DNA of 22,869 nt from Actinomycetota bacterium. Its GTDB lineage: Bacteria > Actinomycetota > Humimicrobiia > Humimicrobiales > Humimicrobiaceae. A program made the translations under genes and the position numbers. The stretch covers positions 1 to 22,869 of the forward strand of contig JAQVJB010000021.1 of NCBI GenBank assembly GCA_028695395.1, given 5' to 3'. Every line of letters starts with the position of its first letter. The stretch's first letter is position 1. The notes beneath the pieces were generated by a model, which worked only from the letters and a program-made list of their open reading frames with translations, was not told the DNA's origin and made no database searches. Positions 7,239-15,432 of the stretch are shown piece after piece.

Positions 7239-9128
7239 ATGCCAGACAAATTTAACGTATTAATAATAGGGGCAGGAATTTCCGGGCTGAGCGCTGCAAG
7301 CCTTCTTTCAAAACGAGGATTAAAAGTTGCTGTAATAGATAGAAATTTCAAGCCGGGAGGCTCTTGCGGCATATTTAAAAGAAACGAATATACTTTTGAC
7401 CAGGGCACGGCAATGCTTTATGGTTTTGGAAATGAAGGCTTTAATCCTCACCGGTTTCTTTTTAATTGTCTTGAAGAAACATTTTACGTAATCAAACATA
7501 AAATCCTGTATTCCGTTAAATTCAAAGGAAGGAAAATAAAATTTTTTGCAGATGTAGATAAATTTGTTGAAGAACTTTCAATAATATTTCCTACGCAGAA
7601 AAAAAACCTTAAAAAGTTTTATTCAGATATGAAAAATCTTTATAGCAAAGTTATAATAAAGAAACCCGCATACGAAACACCTGATGAAACAAACAGGATA
7701 CTTGCGCTTAAAAAATTGCTTTCAAACCCCATTTCTTATATTAAGTTTCTTAGTTTCATGAATAAATCGACTAAAGAACTTCTTGAAAAATATTTTGATG
7801 ATCCTGAGTTATTTAAATTTTTTGACAAGCTGACCTCTACATATTGCTATACTACAGTTTCAGAGACTCCTGCAATCCTTTCAGCGATAATGTTTATAGA
7901 TAATCATGTCGGCGGTAGTTTCTACCCCGCAGGTTCGACTCTTTTTTTGCCTGGAAAACTTGAAAAAGTCATTGAAGAGAATGGCGGAGAAATGATTTTT
8001 GACAGTGAAGTAAAAAAAATACTTTTTAAAAATAAGAAAGCAATCGGCGTATTGCTTGAAGATGGAGAAGAAATCTATGCGGAAAATATAATTTATTCCG
8101 GAACAGTATGGAATCTTTATAAAAATCTGGTCGATAAAGAATATTCACGACCGGAAAGAAGAGAGTGGGCACAGAAGATGGCTCCGACTTACCCAAGCAT
8201 GGTTTTCTATGCTGCAGTGGATTCAAAAGTATTGCCTGCCGGCACTGATCCTATCGAAATGATAATAGGGAACCCGGACTCAATAGATGAGTCAGAGATT
8301 ACTGTCTACATGCTAAGCATTGATGATAAGACTCTTTGCCCGGAAAGAGCTCACGTGCTTGCTGCGATAGGGCCCTCATTTAAAAAATGGCCTCCCGGAA
8401 GCATAAAAACAGATTACAGAAGCCCAGATTATATGAAACAAAAAGAGGTCGAGGAAGAAAGGATAAAAAATGTTTTGGAAAAACATTATCCGGGATTTAA
8501 AGAAGGATTGATTTATTCTGAGATTTCTTCACCTTCGACCATTGAAAAATATACAATGAAAAATGATGGCTGCGTAGCTGGCCCTAAGCAGTCGATTGGC
8601 CAGCACATGTTCAACCGCCTGCATGTAAAAAGCGACTGGGAATCCTTATTCTGCTGTGGCGAATCATGCACAATGGGGACAGGCTCGCCTGCTGTAACAG
8701 TTTCTGGAATTAGCGCAGCTAATGCAGTATTGAGAGAATATGGTAAGAAAGAATTTTTATATGAGCCCGGTATGAAAAATTATATCAGGGTAATGGAAAA
8801 ACCAGTTATCAATGAGAGATTGTATGCAAGTATTAGTAAATCTGTCCGGGAACGTGAAATAATAATGCTTGCAAACGAATGTTTGTTTTGCGAAGAGCCT
8901 GAATGCATGAAAAGCCTTAATCTTGACATCAGAGGCATTATGAGAAGAATCTCTGTGGGTAATTTTCATGGTGCAGGCAAAATAGTCAAAAGGTTTTTTA
9001 AAAATAATGAAATCGGTATTGATGAATTAAGGAAATTGCAGGATAGTTGTATAAAGTCTAAAAAAGGCGTTTCTCCTGTGCAAATAGTAAAGATAATTGA
9101 ATTTTTTTTTAAGCACCAACACTATTAA
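7239..9128 (+). CDS. CrtI-type FAD oxidoreductase with C-terminal Fe-S-like tail
   Basis: A 629-residue flavoprotein of the phytoene desaturase/carotenoid isomerase superfamily. The N terminus has the dinucleotide-binding motif GAGISGLSAASLL (from residue 11) and the acidic-strand end VIDRN. GGSCGIF follows, and the C-terminal FAD contact region is LFCCGESCTMGTGSPAVTVSG. After this domain, residues about 540-629 form an extension starting NECLFCEEPECMKSLNLDIRG. This resembles the N-terminal Fe-S domain of dihydropyrimidine-dehydrogenase or GltB-small-subunit type proteins, but it has three of the four expected cysteines (C548, C551, C556), with Leu-Asn where Cys-Pro is normal. No Shine-Dalgarno site precedes the ATG, yet the next methionine would remove the FAD motif. 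The substrate is unknown; no carotenoid synthesis genes are nearby. Confidence 0.85.
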   Translation: MPDKFNVLIIGAGISGLSAASLLSKRGLKVAVIDRNFKPGGSCGIFKRNEYTFDQGTAMLYGFGNEGFNPHRFLFNCLEETFYVIKHKILYSVKFKGRKIKFFADVDKFVEELSIIFPTQKKNLKKFYSDMKNLYSKVIIKKPAYETPDETNRILALKKLLSNPISYIKFLSFMNKSTKELLEKYFDDPELFKFFDKLTSTYCYTTVSETPAILSAIMFIDNHVGGSFYPAGSTLFLPGKLEKVIEENGGEMIFDSEVKKILFKNKKAIGVLLEDGEEIYAENIIYSGTVWNLYKNLVDKEYSRPERREWAQKMAPTYPSMVFYAAVDSKVLPAGTDPIEMIIGNPDSIDESEITVYMLSIDDKTLCPERAHVLAAIGPSFKKWPPGSIKTDYRSPDYMKQKEVEEERIKNVLEKHYPGFKEGLIYSEISSPSTIEKYTMKNDGCVAGPKQSIGQHMFNRLHVKSDWESLFCCGESCTMGTGSPAVTVSGISAANAVLREYGKKEFLYEPGMKNYIRVMEKPVINERLYASISKSVREREIIMLANECLFCEEPECMKSLNLDIRGIMRRISVGNFHGAGKIVKRFFKNNEIGIDELRKLQDSCIKSKKGVSPVQIVKIIEFFFKHQHY

Positions 9129-9299
9129 ATAAACAATATAAGCAGCATTTTCATAATATAGATAAATCAAATAAAACATCCATTATTTAAATAATATTTT
9201 TTTAATGTTATATTTATTTTTATTTTTGAAAACAAAATCCTTTTTTGCAATCTTTTCAGTTTAACTCATTTTTTAAGAAGATATACCAGGAGAAATATA

Positions 9300-11222
9300 T
9301 TGTTAAAAAAACTAATTATCTTTTTTTTAATAATATTGATATTTACGGTTTTACTCTCTTTTTCCTGCCTGCAGCAGAAATCTTTTTCGATGTATGAAAA
9401 TAAAAACAACAAAACGGAGGGCAAGGACACAGAAAAAAAGCCTGATGAATTATCTTCAAGCAGCCCTGATTCAACTATTTTTAAGGATAGTACCGAAAGT
9501 AAGAATAATTATAATCCTATAGTAATGAGCATATATTCGGAAGATAAGAGCAGGGCAAATATAATAATGATTGAAGGATTTCCGGAAGATGAAATAGAGA
9601 ATAATTACCATAATATTAAAATAATAACACAACAACCTTGCAAAAATCTTGAACCTTCACTATCCCCTGACAAGTCAAAAATTCTTTTTTATTCTGATAT
9701 GGATGGCGATTATGATATATATGTTAAAGATATAGATAATTATCAAGACAGCAAACCAGTTAATATTACTAATAATATTTACAATGATTATATGCCAAGA
9801 TGGTCGGCAGACGGCTCAAGAATATCATACCAGTCCGATGAGTCCGGAAGCTCAGGCATATATGTTATAAATAGCGATGGAACAGGAAAGACTGCGGTTA
9901 CAAAAGACAATTTTGAAAACTATGATCCAATATGGTCATATCCTGGAGATAAATTATTTTTTATATCTGACAGGGAAGGTTATTTTGATATTTATATGGC
10001 TGATTTAAATGAAAACAGTATTAAGAAATTTACAGATGATAATTACTATGAGGAAAATCTTTCCATATCACCTGATGGCAGTAAAATAGCGTATGCTTCC
10101 GGAAATATTGAAAGCACTGTTTTTGAAATATTTATTCTTGACCTAAAGTCAGAAAAAATAGATGCAATGACTTCCCTGAAGTCATACTCTTCAAAACCTC
10201 ATTGGGTTTATATTGGCAATAGTTTAAAAATCATATTTGAGTCAGACTTATCTGGTCGCATAAATTTATATTCCATGGATTTAAAAGGAAATAACCTGAA
10301 AAATATTACAGATAATGATTATGAAAATCGTATCTGTAAATCATCTTGGGGGAATCCATATATATTCCTGCAATCTTTTGATGACTCCGGGAGATGCCTT
10401 CTTTCATTGGTAGATTTGGAAATATCTGGACAAAAAGATCTTTTAGGAGACAGGGAAAGTTTTGATATGATAAGGGAAAATGAAACAGATGTGTTAAAAA
10501 TATTTGAATTTATCGATTTGAACATCCTTATTGCAGGACGGGAATATGCAGATGAGCTTACAGACTTTGCTATGGAATTCAGCGAGAATGAGCTTATTCC
10601 CTTTTCTGATAATTATTATGAAGGAAATATGCAGGAAAAATTATTGAGTGAATTTAAAGTTACGGGAGATATAAAGAAACTTGCAAATTCAAACGATAAA
10701 GAGATTGTAAAACTTGCGGCTGAAACAATAAACAGGAAATATAAGCTGATAAATACGGGAGGTTCTATCTGCCCTATTATGGACTATTCCCAGTATAAAA
10801 AATATTCTCCTTATCTTTCAAAACAAATGAATGATTATATAAATATCATGGCAATCGAAACAGATCATCCTTCAATCATGGATGCCGGGATAGCTATCCC
10901 GCTTGATGATTTTGCGCAAAGAATAATATCTTATTATGAGTTTGAACGAAGATATCCGGGATTTATCAGAATCTACAAGATTGTCAATATTTTAAATTGT
11001 AGTCTTCAGACTTATTTTGGAGGCATAGACAATACCCCGGTGTTCGATAATAATGACATGATAATACAGCAAAGGCTTGATGGTTTCAGGCAAAATATAT
11101 TGAAATACAAGAATACAGAATTTGCAAATAAACTGCAGGAATACCTTGATTTGCTTCAATCAGAAGGCTATATGAGAACAGCTAGAATAGAAGAATATAT
11201 TGAAAACCTGGTATTTTACTGA
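9300..11222 (+). CDS. TolB-like beta-propeller lipoprotein
   Basis: A 640-residue exported protein. Residues 1-22 form a signal peptide (MLKKLIIFF, hydrophobic core) ending in the lipobox LSFSC, with C23 the predicted lipidated cysteine. A Lys/Ser/Asp-rich linker follows. Residues from about 115 to 345 hold WD40-like/TolB-type repeats with the recurring pattern S-P-D-x-S-K-I-x-Y-x-S and D-I-Y-x-x-D, for example WSADGSRISYQS and LSISPDGSKIAYAS. The C-terminal half, about residues 370-640, is helical and not recognised. No Tol-Pal genes accompany it, so this is unlikely to be TolB itself; binding of surface ligands or peptides is a guess. The TTG at 9300 follows AGGAGA (9288-9293). Confidence 0.82.
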   Translation: MLKKLIIFFLIILIFTVLLSFSCLQQKSFSMYENKNNKTEGKDTEKKPDELSSSSPDSTIFKDSTESKNNYNPIVMSIYSEDKSRANIIMIEGFPEDEIENNYHNIKIITQQPCKNLEPSLSPDKSKILFYSDMDGDYDIYVKDIDNYQDSKPVNITNNIYNDYMPRWSADGSRISYQSDESGSSGIYVINSDGTGKTAVTKDNFENYDPIWSYPGDKLFFISDREGYFDIYMADLNENSIKKFTDDNYYEENLSISPDGSKIAYASGNIESTVFEIFILDLKSEKIDAMTSLKSYSSKPHWVYIGNSLKIIFESDLSGRINLYSMDLKGNNLKNITDNDYENRICKSSWGNPYIFLQSFDDSGRCLLSLVDLEISGQKDLLGDRESFDMIRENETDVLKIFEFIDLNILIAGREYADELTDFAMEFSENELIPFSDNYYEGNMQEKLLSEFKVTGDIKKLANSNDKEIVKLAAETINRKYKLINTGGSICPIMDYSQYKKYSPYLSKQMNDYINIMAIETDHPSIMDAGIAIPLDDFAQRIISYYEFERRYPGFIRIYKIVNILNCSLQTYFGGIDNTPVFDNNDMIIQQRLDGFRQNILKYKNTEFANKLQEYLDLLQSEGYMRTARIEEYIENLVFY

Positions 11223-11357
11223 AAATATGTTTTAGATTGAGGGTTTAATCAATAAACAAAATATTTTTGTAAAAATATGCTCTTATTAGAAATAATTTTT
11301 ATTTTATAAAAAGATATTTTAGGATTACCGCTTTCAAAAAATGAAAGGAGTCAGACA

Positions 11358-12206
11358 ATGAATACGATTGCTATAGTCACAGACAGCACATCGGATCTTC
11401 CAAGAGACATAAGCAAGGAACACAAAATCCATGTCGTACCACTTTCAGTTATGTTTTCATCTAAAAAATATATTGATGACGGTATTGAAATCAAAGAAGA
11501 GCACTTTTATGAAATGATTAAAGACTCATCAGAGATGCCGAAAGCAGCACCTCCTTCACCTGGAGATTTTTTAAATGTCTACAGAAGGCTTCTGCAGAAC
11601 TATAAAGGAATAATATCATTGCATATTTCAAGAAAACTTTCAGGTACCCTTAACTCTGTGGAATTGGCTGTAAGGCAGCTTGAAGAAGGCAAGATACTTT
11701 ATATGGATTCAGAAGTAGTTCACATGCCTTGCGGGTTTATGGCAATAAAAGCGGCTCAGCTTGCGGAAGAAATCAGTAATCAAGAGGAAATTATCGGCGA
11801 ACTGGCAGATTTCAGAAAAAAGATAAATTCTTTTTTTATTCCAAAATCCCTGGAAAATCTTATAAAAGGTGGAAGAATTAATAAGATAATGGGGTTATTT
11901 GCAAACCTTCTGGAAGTAAAGCCTATACTTACGCTTAAGGATGGAGAAGTATCTTTATATAAGAATTCAAGAAGATGGGAGCTTACAAAGAATGAAGTAC
12001 TTGATTCGATGGAGAAATTGATTAAAGGTAATAAACGACTGACTGTTTCAATAGGAGATGTGGCTTCTAAAGAAGAAGCAGATGAAATAGAAAGCCGCAT
12101 ACGCCAAAGATTTAATCCTGCAAACCTTATAAGGACAAAAATAGGCATAGTCGTTGGTTCACATCTTGGAATAGGCGGCCTTGGCATTACTTTTTTTGAA
12201 GACTAA
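11358..12206 (+). CDS. DegV-family fatty-acid-binding protein (second copy)
   Basis: A 282-residue DegV protein. Hallmarks are VTDSTSDLP at the N terminus, ISLHISRKLSGTLNS (lipid-head binding loop), SLENLIKGGRI, a KPILTLKDGEV strand and a C-terminal VVGSHLGIGGLG loop. It differs substantially from the copy at 2743-3624, so it probably binds a different fatty acid or serves another partner, as FakB paralogues do in other Gram-positive bacteria. ATG 11358 has AAAGGAG (11344-11350) just upstream. It stands alone, convergent with rpoD. Confidence 0.93.
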   Translation: MNTIAIVTDSTSDLPRDISKEHKIHVVPLSVMFSSKKYIDDGIEIKEEHFYEMIKDSSEMPKAAPPSPGDFLNVYRRLLQNYKGIISLHISRKLSGTLNSVELAVRQLEEGKILYMDSEVVHMPCGFMAIKAAQLAEEISNQEEIIGELADFRKKINSFFIPKSLENLIKGGRINKIMGLFANLLEVKPILTLKDGEVSLYKNSRRWELTKNEVLDSMEKLIKGNKRLTVSIGDVASKEEADEIESRIRQRFNPANLIRTKIGIVVGSHLGIGGLGITFFED

Positions 12207-12374
12207 GACATCATGATGTAAGACAATATTGGAAAAGCTAGTAAGCGATTAACAGATAATTGGTAAAAAATATAAATATGACTTTCATATCAATTTATTT
12301 TTAAAGACTGATTTTTAAATCAATGTCAATTTGATGACAATCAGTAAGTTAGGGTATTATCATTTATCCTTTTC

Positions 12375-13448
12375 TTATTCATTAAGGAATTCTTTTAATG
12401 AATCTGCTTTTTTAGATTTTCTTAGCTTGGTCAGAACTTTAAATTCTATCTGTCTTATTCTTTCGCGTGTAAGAGAAAATTCCCTGCCTACTTCTTCAAG
12501 TGTTCTGGGATGTCCGTCACTGAGACCATATCTTAAAAGAATGATTTTCTTCTCCCTGTCTTTAAGAGTATCCAAGACTTCATTGATATTATTTTGAAGC
12601 ATGCTGAAAGCAGCTGCATCTGGAGGTGTTACTGTTTCAGAATCCTCAACAAAATCACTTAAATGCGTTTCGTCATCATCTCCTATAGGTGTATCAAGAG
12701 AAATAGTATCCTGGGCGATTTTCATGATTTCTCTTACCCTCTCTGCCGTAATTTCTAATTTTTCAGCAATTTCTTCTGCACTGGGCTCCCTTCCAAGCTC
12801 CTGCAGGAGCTTCCTTCTGGAGCGTATATATTTATTAACATTTTCAATCATATGTACAGGAACCCTGATTATTCTGGCTTGGTCAGCTATTGCTCTTGTC
12901 ACTGCCTGACGTATCCACCATGTAGCATAAGTAGAAAATTTAAACCCTCTTTTATAATCATACTTCTCAACTGCCCTCATAAGGCCCAGGTTGCCTTCCT
13001 GAATCAGATCTAAAAACAACATTCCTCTGCTTACATATTTTTTAGCTATGCTTACCACCAGTCTTAAATTAGCTTCTATAAGCTTGCTTTTTGCCTCCTG
13101 GTCGCCATTTTCTATTCTTTTTGCAAGAATAATTTCTTCAGCTGCGGTAAGCAATCTCTCTTTGCCAATAGTTCTTAGATACATTTTTATCGGATCACCA
13201 TTAAAAGAATTAGATGCTTTCGCTGCTCTTGTTTTTTTAAGCCCTGGCTTTTTATTGTAATCCTTATCTTCATCTGGATTGATTTGTTTAAAATATGAAA
13301 GATCATCCAAATCATCTAATAAACTCTTTTTATATTTTAAATTGACTTCTTCTAAAGTTTTATCTATTTTATAATCCCGTAAAAAAGTTTTTCTTTTTTC
13401 TTTTTTCTGGATTTTTAAATCATCTATTTCACAGCTGGCTCTTGTCAT
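12375..13448 (-). CDS. rpoD: Primary sigma factor RpoD/SigA
   Basis: A 357-residue sigma-70 that directs RNA polymerase to housekeeping promoters. Residues 1-80 are a charged N-terminal part without a clear region 1.1. Region 1.2 begins at DPIKMYLRTIG (85-95), region 2 covers about 125-200 with NLRLVVSIAKKY, DLIQEGNLGLMRAVEKYDY and FSTYATWWIRQAV, region 3 covers about 205-270 and region 4 about 285-345 with YGLSDGHPRTLEEVG and the helix-turn-helix LTRERIRQIE. The length and layout match Gram-positive SigA. ATG 13448 is preceded by AAGGAGA at a rather long spacing of about 14 bases; an in-frame stop lies just upstream, so no longer protein is possible. The usual neighbour dnaG is absent from this window. 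Confidence 0.96.
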   Translation of the reverse strand: MTRASCEIDDLKIQKKEKRKTFLRDYKIDKTLEEVNLKYKKSLLDDLDDLSYFKQINPDEDKDYNKKPGLKKTRAAKASNSFNGDPIKMYLRTIGKERLLTAAEEIILAKRIENGDQEAKSKLIEANLRLVVSIAKKYVSRGMLFLDLIQEGNLGLMRAVEKYDYKRGFKFSTYATWWIRQAVTRAIADQARIIRVPVHMIENVNKYIRSRRKLLQELGREPSAEEIAEKLEITAERVREIMKIAQDTISLDTPIGDDDETHLSDFVEDSETVTPPDAAAFSMLQNNINEVLDTLKDREKKIILLRYGLSDGHPRTLEEVGREFSLTRERIRQIEFKVLTKLRKSKKADSLKEFLNE

Positions 13449-13861
13449 TGGAATTCAAACATCTCCTTATATTAAATTTATAAACAATCTTTGAGATTAC
13501 TTTAACTACAACATTAATCTGTACATGAAAATAAAAAAATTTATTTCAGGATAGATAATATTTTATCGGGGCTTTATAAAGTAATGACCTAATCTAATAA
13601 AATTACTATTTAAAAATATAAATCAAGCATATTCTTTATTAATCTCATTGTCAAATTTATTAACTATAGGATATTGAAATAAGATTTTAATCATATTGAT
13701 ATGGAATAAGATCAATTATGGGAATTAAATATTGAACAATATTGTAATCGCAATCGATATATGTTATATACATATATTATGTAATAAACATATAAATTTC
13801 AGCTTTACTGGGGAAAATGATAAGGATATAAATATAAATAATTAAAATAAACAGATTAAAA
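13449..13861. other. Divergent regulatory spacer between rpoD and padR
   Basis: A 413-base AT-rich stretch with no credible ORF. It contains the leftward rpoD leader (ribosome site at plus 13463-13467) and, near its right end, the ATGT/ACAT operator array and promoter of the PadR gene. Nothing recognisable was seen in the middle (about 13500-13730). Confidence 0.6.
13742..13791 (+). promoter_or_regulatory. PadR-gene promoter with tandem ATGT/ACAT operator
   Basis: ATGT-N5-ACAT occurs twice, at 13761-13773 and 13779-13791, again 5 bases apart, so half-sites alternate every 9 bases. TTGTAA (13742-13747) and TATATA (13765-13770), 17 bases apart, form a plausible promoter whose -10 lies inside the first dyad. 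PadR-family repressors are known to bind ATGT/ACAT dyads, usually with longer spacers, so autoregulation is likely. Confidence 0.6.
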
Positions 13862-14281
13862 ATGAAACAAAAAATAGCAATGAATTCAAATAAAGATGTT
13901 GAAAAACATTCATTTAAATGCGGGAGACAGAAAAGATTTTTAATTCCATCGATTCTCTTGCTTTTGCTTGAGAAACCTTCTCATGGCTATGAGCTTATGG
14001 AAAAATATCCGGAATTTGGTTTTACTGATACTGGTCCTGATGCCGGTGCCATATATAGGACATTAAAATCACTTAAGTCTGACGGTTTTGTTGAATCTAA
14101 ATGGAATACAGGAAATACAGGTGCAGCAAAAAAAATATATTCCATAACCGGAAAAGGCAAAATATTATTGAAGAATTGGGCAAAAGAAATGAATGAAAAG
14201 AAAAACAGCATCGTGGTTTTTTTAGAAAGATATAAAAAATCAAATAAGGCATTAGCCGAAACAGGCAAAAAACTTTTTTAA
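13862..14281 (+). CDS. PadR-family transcriptional regulator
   Basis: A 139-residue winged-helix repressor. The core is RFLIPSILLLLLEKPSHGYEL (helix 1 to turn), then GAIYRTLKSLKSDGFVES (recognition helix) and the wing KKIYSITGKGK. A C-terminal helix (about 100-135) should mediate dimerisation. About 20 residues precede the domain. The start at 13862 lacks a clear ribosome site; an ATG at 13880 is possible. The gene is followed after 36 bases by a CopD-like membrane protein, its likely co-transcribed target. The ATGT/ACAT array upstream suggests negative autoregulation. The inducer is unknown. Confidence 0.88.
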   Translation: MKQKIAMNSNKDVEKHSFKCGRQKRFLIPSILLLLLEKPSHGYELMEKYPEFGFTDTGPDAGAIYRTLKSLKSDGFVESKWNTGNTGAAKKIYSITGKGKILLKNWAKEMNEKKNSIVVFLERYKKSNKALAETGKKLF

Positions 14282-14317
14282 GAAAATAATTAACAAAATC
14301 ATTAAAGGAGAATTAAA

Positions 14318-14800
14318 GTGGGTGTTCAATTTGTAATTCTAAGATTTCTTCATGAGTTAGCAACTGTAATATGGATAGGTGGAATGATATTTCAGGCTAT
14401 TGCTCTTACTCCGGTATTAAAAAAAATGGAAAAGAATCAGCAGCTGCAAATAAGAAACAGTGTTGTTAAGATTTTTGGCAGAGTAGGGATAATAAGCATT
14501 GCCGTTCTTGCCATAACAGGTATCATTATGTCTGTAGGTAAAACAAACAGCGGGATTTCCATGTTAAGCTCATATGGGACAATATTGATAATAAAACATA
14601 TTATCACCGCTATTTTAATAGTTCTTTCAATGGTAAATGCATTTGCCATTATGCCTAGAATACTGAAAATCACCGCATCAGGTGAGGAATTAAAAGTAAA
14701 AAAAGCAAAAAAGAAGATGATGCTAATATCTTTTCTAAACCCATTTTTAGGTGTAGCCATAATACTTTTATCGGCAGTCCTTGCTTTTCTGGCAAAATGA
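14318..14800 (+). CDS. CopD/DUF2269-like four-helix membrane protein
   Basis: A 160-residue membrane protein with four predicted helices (about 5-28, 50-70, 85-108 and 132-157). The first helix carries LHELATVIWIGGM and the third IIKHIITA. These histidines in helices, together with the WIGGM pattern, are typical of CopD/DUF2269/DUF4149-type proteins, some of which bind copper or heme. Direct metal binding is an inference. The GTG start at 14318 has AAGGAG (14305-14310) at ideal spacing. It lies 36 bases after padR and is probably controlled by it. Confidence 0.72.
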   Translation: MGVQFVILRFLHELATVIWIGGMIFQAIALTPVLKKMEKNQQLQIRNSVVKIFGRVGIISIAVLAITGIIMSVGKTNSGISMLSSYGTILIIKHIITAILIVLSMVNAFAIMPRILKITASGEELKVKKAKKKMMLISFLNPFLGVAIILLSAVLAFLAK

Positions 14801-14898
14801 AACAATTTATAATCTATAAGATAATAATATTGAATTTATAAATAAAAATTATTTTTTTGTTTTAAAAAAAATAATCAATGTTTTAAAAGGGGGTAATC

Positions 14899-15219
14899 AT
14901 GATTGAAAAAAAATATTCTTATAAATTAACGGATGCAAAGACTATAGAAAGAATTATTTCAGATGAAAATCTGGACATAAATCATATGGTTCTTCCAAAA
15001 GGAGAATCCCTTCCTGAACATTTTTCTAATTCAAATGTCTATTTGATAATTGCAAACGGCAGACTGACAATAAAATTAAATGAGCAAAAAGAGGCTACAT
15101 ACGAAAGAGGAGATATTATTAATGTGCCATTTAAGATAAGAATGCTGATATATAATGAGCATGAAGAATTATTGGAATTTTTTGTTGTTAAATCTCCCAG
15201 TCCGAAAAAAATGAAATAA
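14899..15219 (+). CDS. Small cupin-fold protein lacking most metal ligands
   Basis: A 106-residue single-domain cupin. The strand pattern MVLPKGESLPEHF, YLIIANGRLTIKL and YERGDIINVPFKIRMLIYN follows cupin motifs 1 and 2. The usual His-x-His pair is reduced to one His (EHF), the motif 1 Glu is replaced and motif 2 lacks its His. It probably does not bind metal in the standard way, and a binding or sensing role is more likely than catalysis. ATG 14899 follows an AAGGGGG ribosome site. It is 98 bases downstream of the CopD-like gene and could be the last gene of the padR operon, ahead of a terminator. Confidence 0.75.
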   Translation: MIEKKYSYKLTDAKTIERIISDENLDINHMVLPKGESLPEHFSNSNVYLIIANGRLTIKLNEQKEATYERGDIINVPFKIRMLIYNEHEELLEFFVVKSPSPKKMK

Positions 15220-15290
15220 TAGGAAAATAGTTAATAAAAATACCTGATTTCTTTATAATCCTGAATTTATTACAATATTATTTTTATTTT

Positions 15291-15339
15291 AAAATTCATA
15301 GATTTCATTTATATATCTGTGAAATTTTAGTATTTTTTT
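15291..15339 (+). terminator. Intrinsic terminator after cupin gene
   Basis: A 13-bp stem with one bulged A pairs 15291-15303 with 15315-15328 and is followed by seven T residues (15333-15339). It lies about 70 bases after the cupin stop and before the glgP leader. Confidence 0.6.
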
Positions 15340-15432
15340 AAAATTAATAGTATATTACTTGATTGCAATGCATTTAGAACCAATAACGTTATTAAATTAG
15401 TAAAAATTAATTGAAGGAATTGAAGCAGACAA

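Noticed and set aside
7225..7239. Leaderless start for the CrtI-like gene
   Set aside because: There is no ribosome site, but the best promoter (TATAAT at 7181-7186) predicts a leader of about 45 bases, so a leaderless transcript is not supported.
12207..12374. Stem 12307-12313 with 12339-12345 between degV and rpoD as a terminator
   Set aside because: Only 7 bp with no T run on either strand; a convergent terminator is expected here, but this one cannot be supported.
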